Source: Tenacibaculum mesophilum (lineage in GTDB: Bacteria > Bacteroidota > Bacteroidia > Flavobacteriales > Flavobacteriaceae). Taken from it: a DNA stretch of 64,000 nt. The stretch covers positions 62,001-126,000 of the forward strand of contig NZ_CP032544.1 in NCBI RefSeq assembly GCF_003867075.1, read 5' to 3'. The translations under genes were made by a program, and so were the position numbers. A model generated the notes under the pieces. It was not told the origin of the DNA. It saw only the letters and a program-made list of their open reading frames with translations, and made no database searches. Shown piece by piece: positions 1-7,363 of this stretch (positions are counted from its first letter, which is position 1; every line of letters begins with the position of its first letter).

Positions 1-327
1 AACAATTAAAATAGGCCAAGAATATTGAACAATTAACACCTCCATTCCTGGTGCATTAGCATAACCAAAATATAATAATACATAATACAGATAGGTGCCT
101 AAAAAACCTAAACAAATAGCTTGCAACCATTTGATTTTTGCAATATAATATAGTTTTTGAAGGCTTTTTTTATAAAGGGTAATACCAAAAAAAAACAGTA
201 AAGAAGATAGACTTGACCAAAAAAGAAATTGATGGTTATCTAATTCATTTTGTCCTAATTTAGATACAACAGGTATCAATGCCCATAAAAATACACAGAC
301 TATAATATAGATGAAAGATTTATTCAT
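1..327 (-). CDS. EamA/DMT-family transporter, partial (3' end beyond window)
   Basis: The visible 109 codons start with ATG at 327 and read MNKSFIYIIVCVFLWALIPV, a typical first transmembrane helix of the drug/metabolite transporter superfamily. The phrase APGMEVLIVQYSWPILIV at the cut edge matches the start of the fourth helix of EamA proteins. It would be an inner-membrane carrier; the substrate cannot be told from sequence. It lies 80 bp downstream of the AraC-family gene on the same strand, so that regulator may control it. The gene runs off the left edge, so length and second EamA repeat cannot be checked. Confidence 0.85.
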   Translation of the reverse strand, partial: MNKSFIYIIVCVFLWALIPVVSKLGQNELDNHQFLFWSSLSSLLFFFGITLYKKSLQKLYYIAKIKWLQAICLGFLGTYLYYVLLYFGYANAPGMEVLIVQYSWPILIV

Positions 328-407
328 AGAAGTTTACTTTTATTAGAGTGCACAAACTTCTATTTTCTAATTATAATCTAATAGGACTATTTAGGATTAG
401 TATGGTA

Positions 408-1268
408 CTATTTGGAATTCAAATTTAATTTAGAAAATTTTCTATAAGTTATAGGTGTTTTTTCAAAGTGTTTTTTAAACGCTTTTATAAAATAAGAGCT
501 TTCAGAGTAACCAAGTTCTCCTACAATTTCTTTAACACTTAAGTTACTGTAACGTAACATTCTTGCTGCTTCATTTAATATATAGGTTTCTAGAAATTTA
601 GCTGATGTTAGCCCAGTATTCTTTTTAAGTATTTGATTCAGTTTTTTTTGAGAAGTAGCCAATTGCCTAATATAGAAAGCCAATTTTTTTTGTTCTTTAT
701 ATTGTGTTCTAACCAATTGTACAAATTGTTCTAATATTTTCACATCATTATCCAAGTCTTCTATTTCTGTAAAGCTTTTAAATCCCTTTATTTTAGTGAG
801 TAGTATATGTAAATAATCCTGTAAAATTGTGATAGTACTGTTTTGGTTCTTATTAAAATAATGATTTAAAAGATTGAATTCATTATTAAATATTTTAATT
901 TCTTCACTCGGTATTTTGACATAAGCTTGATTAATGTTGTGAAACAGTAGAGTAGATTTATTCTGAAAACGGTCTAATAAACTATCGCAAAAACTAACAA
1001 CATAACCTTGAACATCTTTGTTATATGTTATTTTGTGTAAATAATAAGGTGCTAAAAGAAAAATAGTTCCACCTGTAAAAATATACTTTTTATCCTCTAT
1101 TACATGAACTCCAGAACCACTTTCAATCCAGACAATTTGATAAAAAATATGTCGATGTAATGATGTTCCATCATTATTTAAGGTTTGGTATCTACCATCA
1201 ATAATTTTGTCTATTATAATTTTTTTATCATACTTTTTAAGTAATTTTTCAAACTCTTTTTTTATCAT
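408..1268 (-). CDS. AraC-family transcriptional regulator
   Basis: A protein of about 286 residues with an N-terminal cupin-like sensor region and a C-terminal double helix-turn-helix. The second HTH carries the family signature VGELGYSESSYFIKAFKKHF followed by TPITYRKF. I chose the ATG at 1268; an upstream TTG at 1295 is in frame but lies inside the attC-like site and would put recombination sequence in the protein. It precedes the EamA transporter on the same strand, so local control of an efflux carrier is likely. The start codon lies about 20 bp from the boundary of the cassette-like array, so this gene is where the array ends. Confidence 0.9.
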   Translation of the reverse strand: MIKKEFEKLLKKYDKKIIIDKIIDGRYQTLNNDGTSLHRHIFYQIVWIESGSGVHVIEDKKYIFTGGTIFLLAPYYLHKITYNKDVQGYVVSFCDSLLDRFQNKSTLLFHNINQAYVKIPSEEIKIFNNEFNLLNHYFNKNQNSTITILQDYLHILLTKIKGFKSFTEIEDLDNDVKILEQFVQLVRTQYKEQKKLAFYIRQLATSQKKLNQILKKNTGLTSAKFLETYILNEAARMLRYSNLSVKEIVGELGYSESSYFIKAFKKHFEKTPITYRKFSKLNLNSK

Positions 1269-1289
1269 TAAATAATCTTTTATAATTGT

Positions 1290-1478
1290 GCACAACGATC
1301 TCAGCTATGGTTAGTGCGGGATTGAAAAACGATTAATTTTTGATTAAGCACTTAGCCAAAACTTCTTACTTTTTTATTTTTAAAGCCAAATTTAAAAATT
1401 TTGGAGTCTTAGTAAATAAGCACAACCTTTTCGGTTTAGTACTTGTTAGGTATGTTTTATACACCCTGTTGTATACAG
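1290..1478 (-). other. attC-like recombination site A (long form)
   Basis: On the plus strand the site opens with GCACAAC, a 6-nt spacer (GATCTC) and an arm beginning AGCTATGGTTAG. It closes with an arm GGTATGTTTTATACAC, a 3-nt spacer (CCT) and GTTGTATAC. The 6-nt/3-nt asymmetry and the AAC/GTT boxes are the same as in sites B and C. The arms pair poorly apart from a shared TAT. The central part is about 130 bp with smaller palindromes, for example CCAAATTTAAAAATTTTGG. The site lies directly after the stop of the YwqG-like gene. Calling it attC-like is inference from architecture. Confidence 0.55.
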
Positions 1479-1484
1479 TAATTT

Positions 1485-2250
1485 TTAACAGCAATCCCAG
1501 TAAAAATAGGCTTTTGAAAAATTCTTTTTAATTAGATTCTCTTCGCTTATAAAAACATGTCCAAGTCCACTGTCTCCAAACATTATATGGTCATCGACAT
1601 CTATTTGTAAAACTTGTATATCATTTTTTTGGTCAACATTGTAATCTCTTGGGTCAGACTGAGTAAATTCCGCATACCCTCCAATTTTATGTCCCATTGC
1701 ATTAAAATATTCTCCAAATAATTTCTCTTGTTCCTCATTCAAACTTTCATTAAAATCCCAATAGTCACCTCCATCAAAAAGATAATCGAATTGAGAATCC
1801 TCTGAACCTCCTTTATCAATTCCTTTTTCAAATGACAGTTGATGAAGTTTATAAACAGGCATTTCATCATAATCCTTTTCGTTAATGAACGAAAAATCGC
1901 TTATAGGCTCTTTACTTAGCTCTTCAAGTGAATGATAAATGATAGCATAATCTTCTTCATACCAATCCGTTGCTGATAAGAATAGTTGAAGAATTCCGTT
2001 TGCAGGGAAAGGTGTAATTTGTGTAATTTGTTCAAAATTCAGTTGAGCAACCATTACCATAGGTTTTCCATTTCCATCTTTTGGATATTCTTTATCTCTT
2101 GAAGAATGGACTTCCTAGAAATTTGCTGTCTTTCAAATCTAAATTATCTTCAAGAAGCTTTTCTTCTCTTGGCTTTGCATTTATGCGCACGAATTCTCGT
2201 TCGTACTTTTTTAAATCGAACTCAAATTTCTTTATAAAGTCAGGAATCAT
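1485..2250 (-). pseudogene. YwqG-like (DUF1963) protein, frameshifted
   Basis: Two adjacent minus-strand frames make one YwqG-like protein. The first (from ATG 2250) reads MIPDFIKKFEFDLKKY and ends KFLGSPFFKR at a TAA near 2092. The second resumes in another frame with DKEYPKDGNGKPMVMVAQLN and runs to WDCC. In YwqG relatives a segment of the form GKPYLPKD..YPKD..GKPLVLLAQIN is continuous, so the break is inside the domain. Restoring one GA in the run AAGAGATAAA would join the two frames. The N-terminal TTG at 2274 is rejected as a start because it is inside the attC-like site. It is either a recent pseudogene or a sequencing error; the second reading frame is otherwise intact. Its function is unknown; relatives are often found in toxin-immunity contexts. 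Confidence 0.65.
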
Positions 2251-2268
2251 TGATGTTTCTTTTATTGT

Positions 2269-2407
2269 GCACAACGGTCTCGGCTATGATTTCGTTGTGG
2301 AATCAAACGGCTGGATTATTCCGCCGAAATCCAGCCGTTTGATTTATACTTTTATTTTGGTGTGGCACAAAACCACAATGAATTATAGCCATTGTTAGCT
2401 GTAGTAC
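2269..2407 (-). other. attC-like recombination site B
   Basis: On the plus strand: GCACAAC (2269-2275), 6-nt spacer GGTCTC, arm 2282-2300 starting GGCTATGATT, then a central perfect 17-bp hairpin (2301-2317 with 2328-2344, 10-nt loop). The far arm at 2373-2390 ends ATTATAGCC, followed by the 3-nt spacer ATT and GTTAGCTGTAGTAC. The two outer arms pair over about 18 bp with one bulge and a few mismatches. Conserved AAC/GTT ends, unequal unpaired spacers and imperfect pairing are the known hallmarks of integron attC sites. It directly follows the stop codon of the nuclease-like gene. Confidence 0.7.
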
Positions 2408-2411
2408 TTTT

Positions 2412-3653
2412 TTATTCAGGTAAATGGAATGCCAAAACACCTAAATTAATTTCTCTATTTCTATCTCCATTGAGGTGAAAAATATAATTCCACCAAGTCT
2501 CACCATTTTGCTTTTCAGTTCGAACGTAATTTGGATGAGTTTCGGTTATTTCCGAAATCGTTGATATCACGTTACTCATATCTTTGTTTTTTACAAATAT
2601 TACTACAGATGTTTTAGAATTGCGAAATGTCAGATAACCTAACAATTGGTCAATAGTCTCAAGATAAAGTTTTTGTCCACCCCAAAACTTGCATTCTGCC
2701 ACAAAAACAACATCACTATCATAGCGAATTAAAATATCAGTTTTTCCTGTTTTATTAAAAGTTTCTCCACTTGCACTTCCAAGTTCGAAATTTGGGTCAA
2801 GAAACAACAATATGTGGTCTCTTAAATCTTCTTCGCCTTTTCCCGCATAAGTTGATGTCATTCTCTCAAAGTTCTTTCCTACGTCATATATTATTTTTAA
2901 TATTTCCTCGTAGTTTTCAATTGAAAGAGTAGATTCAGGCTTAAATTCTTTTTCGTATACTTTTGGTTCTATTCGGATTTTCTTTCTTAATTCGGGTTTG
3001 GGTACGACAAAAGTTTCTGCAACATTTTCCTTTTTCTTTAGTGGAACACCTAAAGAAGAGAGCAAATCATTTTTTGAGAGTAGCTTTTGTTTACGTTCTT
3101 TAATTTTCCCTAATGCGAAATCCAAAATTTCATTGTTGAAATTTTCGCAGTCTTTCTTTACTATGTTATAGTCCGACAATATATATCGTTTGCTATCCTC
3201 AAATTCCTTTTTGATTTTTTCAGGGTCGTTATTGAAATTTATTATTTCAGTTGTTATACTGTCAGATGTTACACCAACTTCAATGCTACCTGAAATTGAA
3301 AATGAGCTTACACCTTGATTTGCCAAAATGTAAATATCACCAGTATAAGGAATGTGATATACGATGACATCCCGTTTATATTTTTTTCCACTGTAAACAT
3401 CATAGTTACCTGGAAACCTTTCGGCAGGAATATTTTTTTCGTAGCTCTCAACATATACATTTTCAAAATCCAATTCAGGAAAATCAATTAAATGGTCTTG
3501 AATTAGAAATTCGGCAAATTCTATTTCACTTACATTTAAAATATAATCTTCTGATTTTTTATTTATTTGATTTTTAATTGTGCGCGCTGAATTGCCAAAA
3601 ACGTTCTTTAAGCTTCCCTCTCTGTATAATTTTATTCTATTTCCTCGATGCAT
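2412..3653 (-). CDS. Cassette-borne PD-(D/E)XK nuclease-like protein
   Basis: A 413-residue protein starting at ATG 3653. The C-terminal third carries a restriction-endonuclease-like core: GKGEEDLRDHILLFLDPNFE, then GKTDILIRY, a strand DVVFVAECKFWGG and a QLLGYLTFR helix. The acidic D of TDILI and the E-x-K of AECKF fit the PD-(D/E)XK catalytic triad. The N-terminal two thirds are not recognised; they hold a beta-rich stretch and a lysine-rich linker near residues 180-240. The gene fills one cassette between attC-like sites B and C, with its stop 5 bp from site B. A solitary nuclease on a mobile cassette suggests a DNA-targeting defence role, which is inference. No methyltransferase neighbours it. 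Confidence 0.75.
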   Translation of the reverse strand: MHRGNRIKLYREGSLKNVFGNSARTIKNQINKKSEDYILNVSEIEFAEFLIQDHLIDFPELDFENVYVESYEKNIPAERFPGNYDVYSGKKYKRDVIVYHIPYTGDIYILANQGVSSFSISGSIEVGVTSDSITTEIINFNNDPEKIKKEFEDSKRYILSDYNIVKKDCENFNNEILDFALGKIKERKQKLLSKNDLLSSLGVPLKKKENVAETFVVPKPELRKKIRIEPKVYEKEFKPESTLSIENYEEILKIIYDVGKNFERMTSTYAGKGEEDLRDHILLFLDPNFELGSASGETFNKTGKTDILIRYDSDVVFVAECKFWGGQKLYLETIDQLLGYLTFRNSKTSVVIFVKNKDMSNVISTISEITETHPNYVRTEKQNGETWWNYIFHLNGDRNREINLGVLAFHLPE

Positions 3654-3659
3654 TGTTTT

Positions 3660-3802
3660 GTATTACAGCTAACGTATTTGTGTATGATTTTTTGCGGGAA
3701 AAAGACGCGAGTCGTTTTCCGTTATTGTGGAAAGATAATTAATAAGATTGAATTTCCGGTGAGGAAATTCAGCCGCAATTAATTATACACCTTGTTGTAT
3801 GT
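3660..3802 (-). other. attC-like recombination site C
   Basis: On the plus strand: GTATTACAGCTAAC (3660-3673), 6-nt spacer GTATTT, arm 3680-3698 (GTGTATGATTTTTTGCGGG), about 75 bp of centre, then far arm 3773-3790 (CCGCAATTAATTATACAC), 3-nt spacer CTT and GTTGTATGT (3794-3802). The arms match at 16 of 18 positions when folded. The stop codon of the upstream cassette gene lies inside the far arm, as is common in integron cassettes: the arm encodes the last residues QQGV. Confidence 0.7.
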
Positions 3803-4271
3803 TGTTTAATTCAGAGTGAATCTCATTGATATTAATTTCTTTATTCTCATGTCCGGCAGAGGAGATTTTAATTTTCGAATAATTGTCAGATATCCAAAAA
3901 TAGTTCTCAAGCGAAAACCAAGGAACAGGCATATATCTGATATTAGAAACTCTGAATTCTTTAAAATTCATAACAGTCTCAGTCTTTTTTATTGAAGGTC
4001 TTATGTGACTTATAATAATTTTTCCATTCTCATGGTCAAGAGAAATTCTCTCCAAGTGGTTTCTATAATTATGTTTTAGAGATTGGAATAATTTTAATAT
4101 CGCGAAGATTAATATAAAAATCAATACTCGATTAATATTTGGTTTTGTCCAGGTCAAAATAGATATTAATAAACTAAATATTACAGCTGAGATAATAGCG
4201 TTAATAAATATGTCTTTCAATATTCTATTTGCTGCAATTTTTGTTATATAATTTTCAAATAGTGTTTTCAT
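3783..4271 (-). CDS. Cassette-borne two-TM protein of unknown function
   Basis: About 162 residues from ATG 4271 (MKTLFENYITKIAANRILKD). An in-frame TTG at 4286 is part of the recombination box and is rejected as the start. Two hydrophobic helices, around residues 22-42 and 48-62, are followed by a soluble domain of about 90 residues with short strands (KIIISHIRPS, EFRVSNIRYM). The layout resembles small PH-like membrane proteins, but I do not recognise a family. The reading frame ends inside attC-like site C. Function unknown; its interest is its cassette location. Confidence 0.7.
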   Translation of the reverse strand: MKTLFENYITKIAANRILKDIFINAIISAVIFSLLISILTWTKPNINRVLIFILIFAILKLFQSLKHNYRNHLERISLDHENGKIIISHIRPSIKKTETVMNFKEFRVSNIRYMPVPWFSLENYFWISDNYSKIKISSAGHENKEININEIHSELNNIQQGV

Positions 4272-4278
4272 AGAAATT

Positions 4279-4310
4279 ACATACAACTAGTTTATATGCG
4301 TAATAAAATT
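4279..4310 (-). other. Half attC-like site D at the array's upstream end
   Basis: ACATACAAC (4279-4287) is followed by a 6-nt spacer TAGTTT and the arm start ATATGCGTAATAA, which is the right-hand half of the architecture seen in sites A-C. I could not find a matching left-hand arm with a 3-nt spacer in 4310-4500. The site therefore looks truncated, with the preceding cassette lost or replaced. Confidence 0.4.
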
Positions 4311-4503
4311 ACTTATATATTCCTTTTACGGTAGGATATGCGGAACTTTTAGCAATTTTATTAACACTTTCAAATATAAAGAAATAAGATAAAAAAGTGC
4401 AAATTTTTTATCGGGATTACAAACGAAGTCTAATAGGGGTGTCTTTCCTCTTGAGTAATAGGAGGAACTTTAACCAAGTTGACACACTTTATTGAATACT
4501 CCC
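4311..4503. other. Non-coding stretch between half site D and the minisatellite
   Basis: No gene is visible. It contains a perfect 9-bp inverted repeat (GATAAAAAA / TTTTTTATC, 4388-4412) that could be a weak terminator, and an AGGAGG at 4461-4466 with no good start codon at a useful distance. Confidence 0.4.
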
Positions 4504-5007
4504 ATAACACGGGTCGCTAATATCACGGCACGGTTCGCTAATATCACGGCATGCTCCGCAGACACCGCGGCACGGTTCGCTAATATCACGGCATGCTCCG
4601 CAGACACCGCGGCACGGTTCGCTAATATCACGGCATGCTCCGAAGATACCGCGGCACGGTTCGCTGACATCACGGCGTGCTCCGCAGACACCGCGGCATG
4701 GGTCGCTGATATCACGGCATGCTCCGAAGACACCACGGCAAGGGTCGCTAATATCACGGCATGCTCCGCAGACACTACGGCACGGGTCGCTAATATCACG
4801 GCATGCTCCGCAGACACCACGGCATGGGTCGCTAATATCACGGCATGCTCCGAAGACACCGCGGCATGGGTCGCTGATATCACGGCATGCTCCGAAGACA
4901 CTACGGCACGGGTCGCTAATATCACGGCATGCTCCGTTAACACCACGGCACGGGTCGCTGATATCACGGCGTGCTCCGTTAACACTACGGCATGGAGCGC
5001 TAATACT
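4504..5007. repeat. GC-rich minisatellite, 24 units of 21 bp in alternating A/B types
   Basis: Twenty-four back-to-back 21-bp units alternate almost strictly between type A (ACGGCATGCTCCGCAGACAC + C) and type B (GCGGCACGGTTCGCTAATAT + C), giving a 42-bp higher-order period. Units differ by a few substitutions and never by indels, so reading frames stay open on both strands: about 206 codons on plus (heptads such as ITACSAD-TAARVAN) and about 202 on minus (heptads such as AVILATR-AVVSAEH). Both longest frames begin only with TTG, and neither has a recognisable family. The GC content is far above that of the surroundings. I annotate the array as a repeat and leave open whether either frame is translated. 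The minus frame has a hydrophobic non-repeat start (SFFTSAINLSIAVVLAL) that makes it slightly the better candidate. Confidence 0.9.
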
Positions 5008-5418
5008 ACGGCAATAGATAAATTAATAGCACTCGTAAAAAAGCTGACAGCGGTGCTAGCCGTAGCCTTAAATCCCAACAGATTTCATAAAAGCTCTCGG
5101 AGAAAACATTAAAAGAGCTTAAGAAAAAGCTACAAACCAATGCTTAAAAGTAGAATTTTGTTAGTTGTAGTATGAGTAAGCAGGTGTAAACAGTATTGGT
5201 TTTTACTATTAAAGATTACTTGAAAGTATCATCTCGATTGAAAAGAGGAATCTTATTAAAGTGAGTAACTCCTATTGTTGAGATGTCTCATCACTCATAC
5301 TTTATACTATCGACATAAACCCTATTGATTTTAGTTAATTTATAAAACTCAGGTTAGACCAAAATTTTATCAAAGGTATAGACCATTTTTGCTAATTTCG
5401 CCGCTTAAAATTATTTAT
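5008..5418. other. Intergenic stretch between minisatellite and ABC-F gene
   Basis: No credible gene. It holds a decayed REP-like element at 5228-5320 and, just before the ABC-F start, TAATTTCG at 5393-5400, one mismatch from the Bacteroidota -7 consensus TAnnTTTG and so a possible promoter for that gene. Confidence 0.4.
5228..5320. repeat. Decayed REP-like palindromic element (R2 type)
   Basis: The stretch holds the shared core GTGAGTAACTCCTATTGTTG and the same order of blocks as the better preserved copy at 7169-7264: a TCATxTCGAxTG start, GAGGAATCTTATT, GAGATGTCTC, then CATACTTTATA. Terminal GTCAT/ATGAC ends have mutated. It is non-coding. Confidence 0.7.
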
Positions 5419-7050
5419 ATGATTACGGTAGATCAATTAACGGTTGAGTTTAGTGGTAACACCCTGTTTAGTGACGTTTCGTTTGTAATAAACGAAAACG
5501 ATAAAATTGCTTTAATGGGTAAAAATGGGGCTGGAAAATCCACCATGATGAAAATTATAGCAGGAGTTTCTAAACCCACTAAAGGTGGCGTTCGTAGTCC
5601 GAAAGATACCGTAATCGCTTACTTACCTCAGCACTTGTTAATGGAAGACAACTGCACGGTAAAAGAAGAAGCATCCAAAGCATTTGCATCTATTTTTGCC
5701 ATGAAAGCCGAAATGGACGACCTCAACAAACAATTAGAAACTCGTACCGATTACGAATCGGATGATTATATGAAAATCATTGAGCGTGTATCGGATTTAG
5801 GGGAGAAGTACTACGCGTTAGAAGAAATAAACTACGAAGCAGAGGTAGAAAAAGCTTTAAAAGGGTTAGGATTTAAACAAGAAGATTTTGAAAGAGCAAC
5901 CTCAGAGTTTAGTGGAGGTTGGCGTATGCGTATAGAGCTGGCGAAAATCTTACTGCAAAAACCCGACTTAATTTTGTTAGATGAGCCTACCAACCACGTA
6001 GATATTGAATCAGTAATTTGGTTGGAAAACTTTTTATTAAACAAAGCCAAGGCAGTAGTAGTAATTTCGCACGATAAAGCGTTTATCGATAATATTACCA
6101 ACCGTACCATTGAGGTAACGATGGGGACTATTCACGATTACAAAGCGAATTATTCGCACTATTTAGAGTTGCGTAAAGAACGTCGTGCACATCAGTTAAA
6201 AGCTTATCAAGAGCAACAAAAGTTTATTGCTGATACCAAGGCGTTTATAGAGCGTTTTAAAGGAACGTATTCAAAAACGAATCAAGTAGCTTCACGTGAA
6301 CGAATGTTAGAAAAATTAGTTCCTGTAGAAATAGATGAGGTAGATACTTCAGCCTTAAAATTACGTTTTCCACCGTCACCACGTTCGGGAGATTATCCTG
6401 TAAAAGTGGAAGGATTGACGAAGCAATACGGAGACTTAACAGTATTTAAAGACGCAAGTTTCTCCATAGCACGTGGAGAAAAAGTATCGTTTGTAGGAAG
6501 AAACGGAGAAGGAAAATCGACCATGATTAAAGCAATTATGGGAGAAATTGATTTTGAAGGTGAATGCGGGTTAGGACACAATGCTAAAGTGGGATATTTT
6601 GCACAGAATCAAGCATCATTGTTAGATCCTGAATTAACAATTTTCCAAACCGTAGATGAGGTTGCTGAAGGAGATATCCGAACGCAAATCAAAAATATAT
6701 TAGGACGTTTTATGTTCTCGGGAGATGATTTAGAAAAGAAAGTAAAAGTACTTTCTGGAGGAGAGAAAACCCGTTTAGCAATGGTAAAGTTGTTGTTAGA
6801 GCCGGTAAACGTATTGATATTAGATGAACCTACAAACCACTTAGATTTAAAATCAAAAGAGGTAATCAAAGAAGCCTTATTACACTTCGACGGAACGTTG
6901 ATTTTAGTATCACACGACCGTGATTTCTTACAAGGATTATCTCAAAAAGTATTTGAGTTTAAAGACCAACGTGTCATAGAACACTTTGAAACGATTGATG
7001 CGTTTTTAGAGCGTAATAATATCAAAGCGTTAAAGGAGATTGACCTGTAA
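5419..7050 (+). CDS. ABC-F family ATPase (ribosome-associated type)
   Basis: A soluble twin-ABC protein of 543 residues from ATG 5419 (MITVDQLTVEF); an upstream in-frame TTG at 5389 is not needed. Domain 1 has Walker A GKNGAGKSTMMK, signature SGGWRMRIELAK and Walker B LILLDEPTNHVD. Domain 2 has Walker A GRNGEGKSTMIK, signature LSGGEKTRLAMV and Walker B VLILDEPTNHLD. Between them is the charged linker rich in K, R and E that is diagnostic of ABC-F proteins. No membrane segments are present. Family members act in translation on the ribosome (EttA, YbiT, Uup types); the exact subtype is uncertain, YbiT-like being my best guess. Flanked by REP-like repeats, with no operon partner. Confidence 0.93.
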   Translation: MITVDQLTVEFSGNTLFSDVSFVINENDKIALMGKNGAGKSTMMKIIAGVSKPTKGGVRSPKDTVIAYLPQHLLMEDNCTVKEEASKAFASIFAMKAEMDDLNKQLETRTDYESDDYMKIIERVSDLGEKYYALEEINYEAEVEKALKGLGFKQEDFERATSEFSGGWRMRIELAKILLQKPDLILLDEPTNHVDIESVIWLENFLLNKAKAVVVISHDKAFIDNITNRTIEVTMGTIHDYKANYSHYLELRKERRAHQLKAYQEQQKFIADTKAFIERFKGTYSKTNQVASRERMLEKLVPVEIDEVDTSALKLRFPPSPRSGDYPVKVEGLTKQYGDLTVFKDASFSIARGEKVSFVGRNGEGKSTMIKAIMGEIDFEGECGLGHNAKVGYFAQNQASLLDPELTIFQTVDEVAEGDIRTQIKNILGRFMFSGDDLEKKVKVLSGGEKTRLAMVKLLLEPVNVLILDEPTNHLDLKSKEVIKEALLHFDGTLILVSHDRDFLQGLSQKVFEFKDQRVIEHFETIDAFLERNNIKALKEIDL

Positions 7051-7054
7051 AAAA

Positions 7055-7349
7055 CGTCATTGCGAGTGGAACGAAGCAATCTGTATATCGTGTACCGAGT
7101 AAAAGATAGCCAAGTCGTTCATTTCGACTTCGCTCAATGAGCCTCCTTACTATGACGTCTCGATTACTGTCATTTCGAGTGATAACGAGAAATCTTATTC
7201 ATGTGAGTAACTCCCATTGTTGAGATTTCTCGTCGCTCATAAAATCGCTCTGTCGAAATGACGTCTAAGTTATCGTCATTGCGAGTGTAACGAAGCAATC
7301 TGTTAGTCGATGGAGGGATTACTTCAGTCGTACCTCCTTCGTAATGACG
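7055..7349. repeat. REP-like palindromic repeat block 1 (elements R1, R2, R3)
   Basis: Three palindromic elements stand in a row: R1 7055-7157, R2 7169-7264 and R3 7274-7349. Each opens CGTCATTGCGAGTG or GTCATTTCGAGTG and closes with the reverse (CGTAATGACG, CGAAATGACG, CTATGACG). The internal sequence AACGAAGCAATCTG is shared by R1 and R3. Such GTCATTGCGAG...AATGACG repeats are well known, non-coding elements of Bacteroidota genomes. Confidence 0.85.
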
Positions 7350-7363
7350 AGTAGAGGGAGCGG

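Noticed and set aside
328..407. AraC and EamA as a further integron cassette
   Set aside because: AraC begins at an attC-like box, but no attC-like palindrome follows AraC; the EamA end is outside the window. It more likely marks the chromosomal edge of the array.
1340..1531. Plus-strand ORF of 63 codons inside attC-like site A
   Set aside because: It starts with TTG, has low complexity (many K, F, N) and is explained by the recombination site and the end of the opposite gene.
2081..2398. Plus-strand ORF of 105 codons across the YwqG gene and site B
   Set aside because: Non-ATG start, opposite to a recognised domain, and it reads through the 17-bp hairpin.
4461..4500. AGGAGG Shine-Dalgarno for the plus-strand repeat ORF
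   Set aside because: The nearest in-frame start (TTG 4492) is 26 bp away, and the closer TTG at 4479 meets a stop after 13 codons. This group rarely uses such sites.
4504..5007. CRISPR array
   Set aside because: Units are contiguous 21-mers with no unique spacers between; it is a tandem minisatellite.
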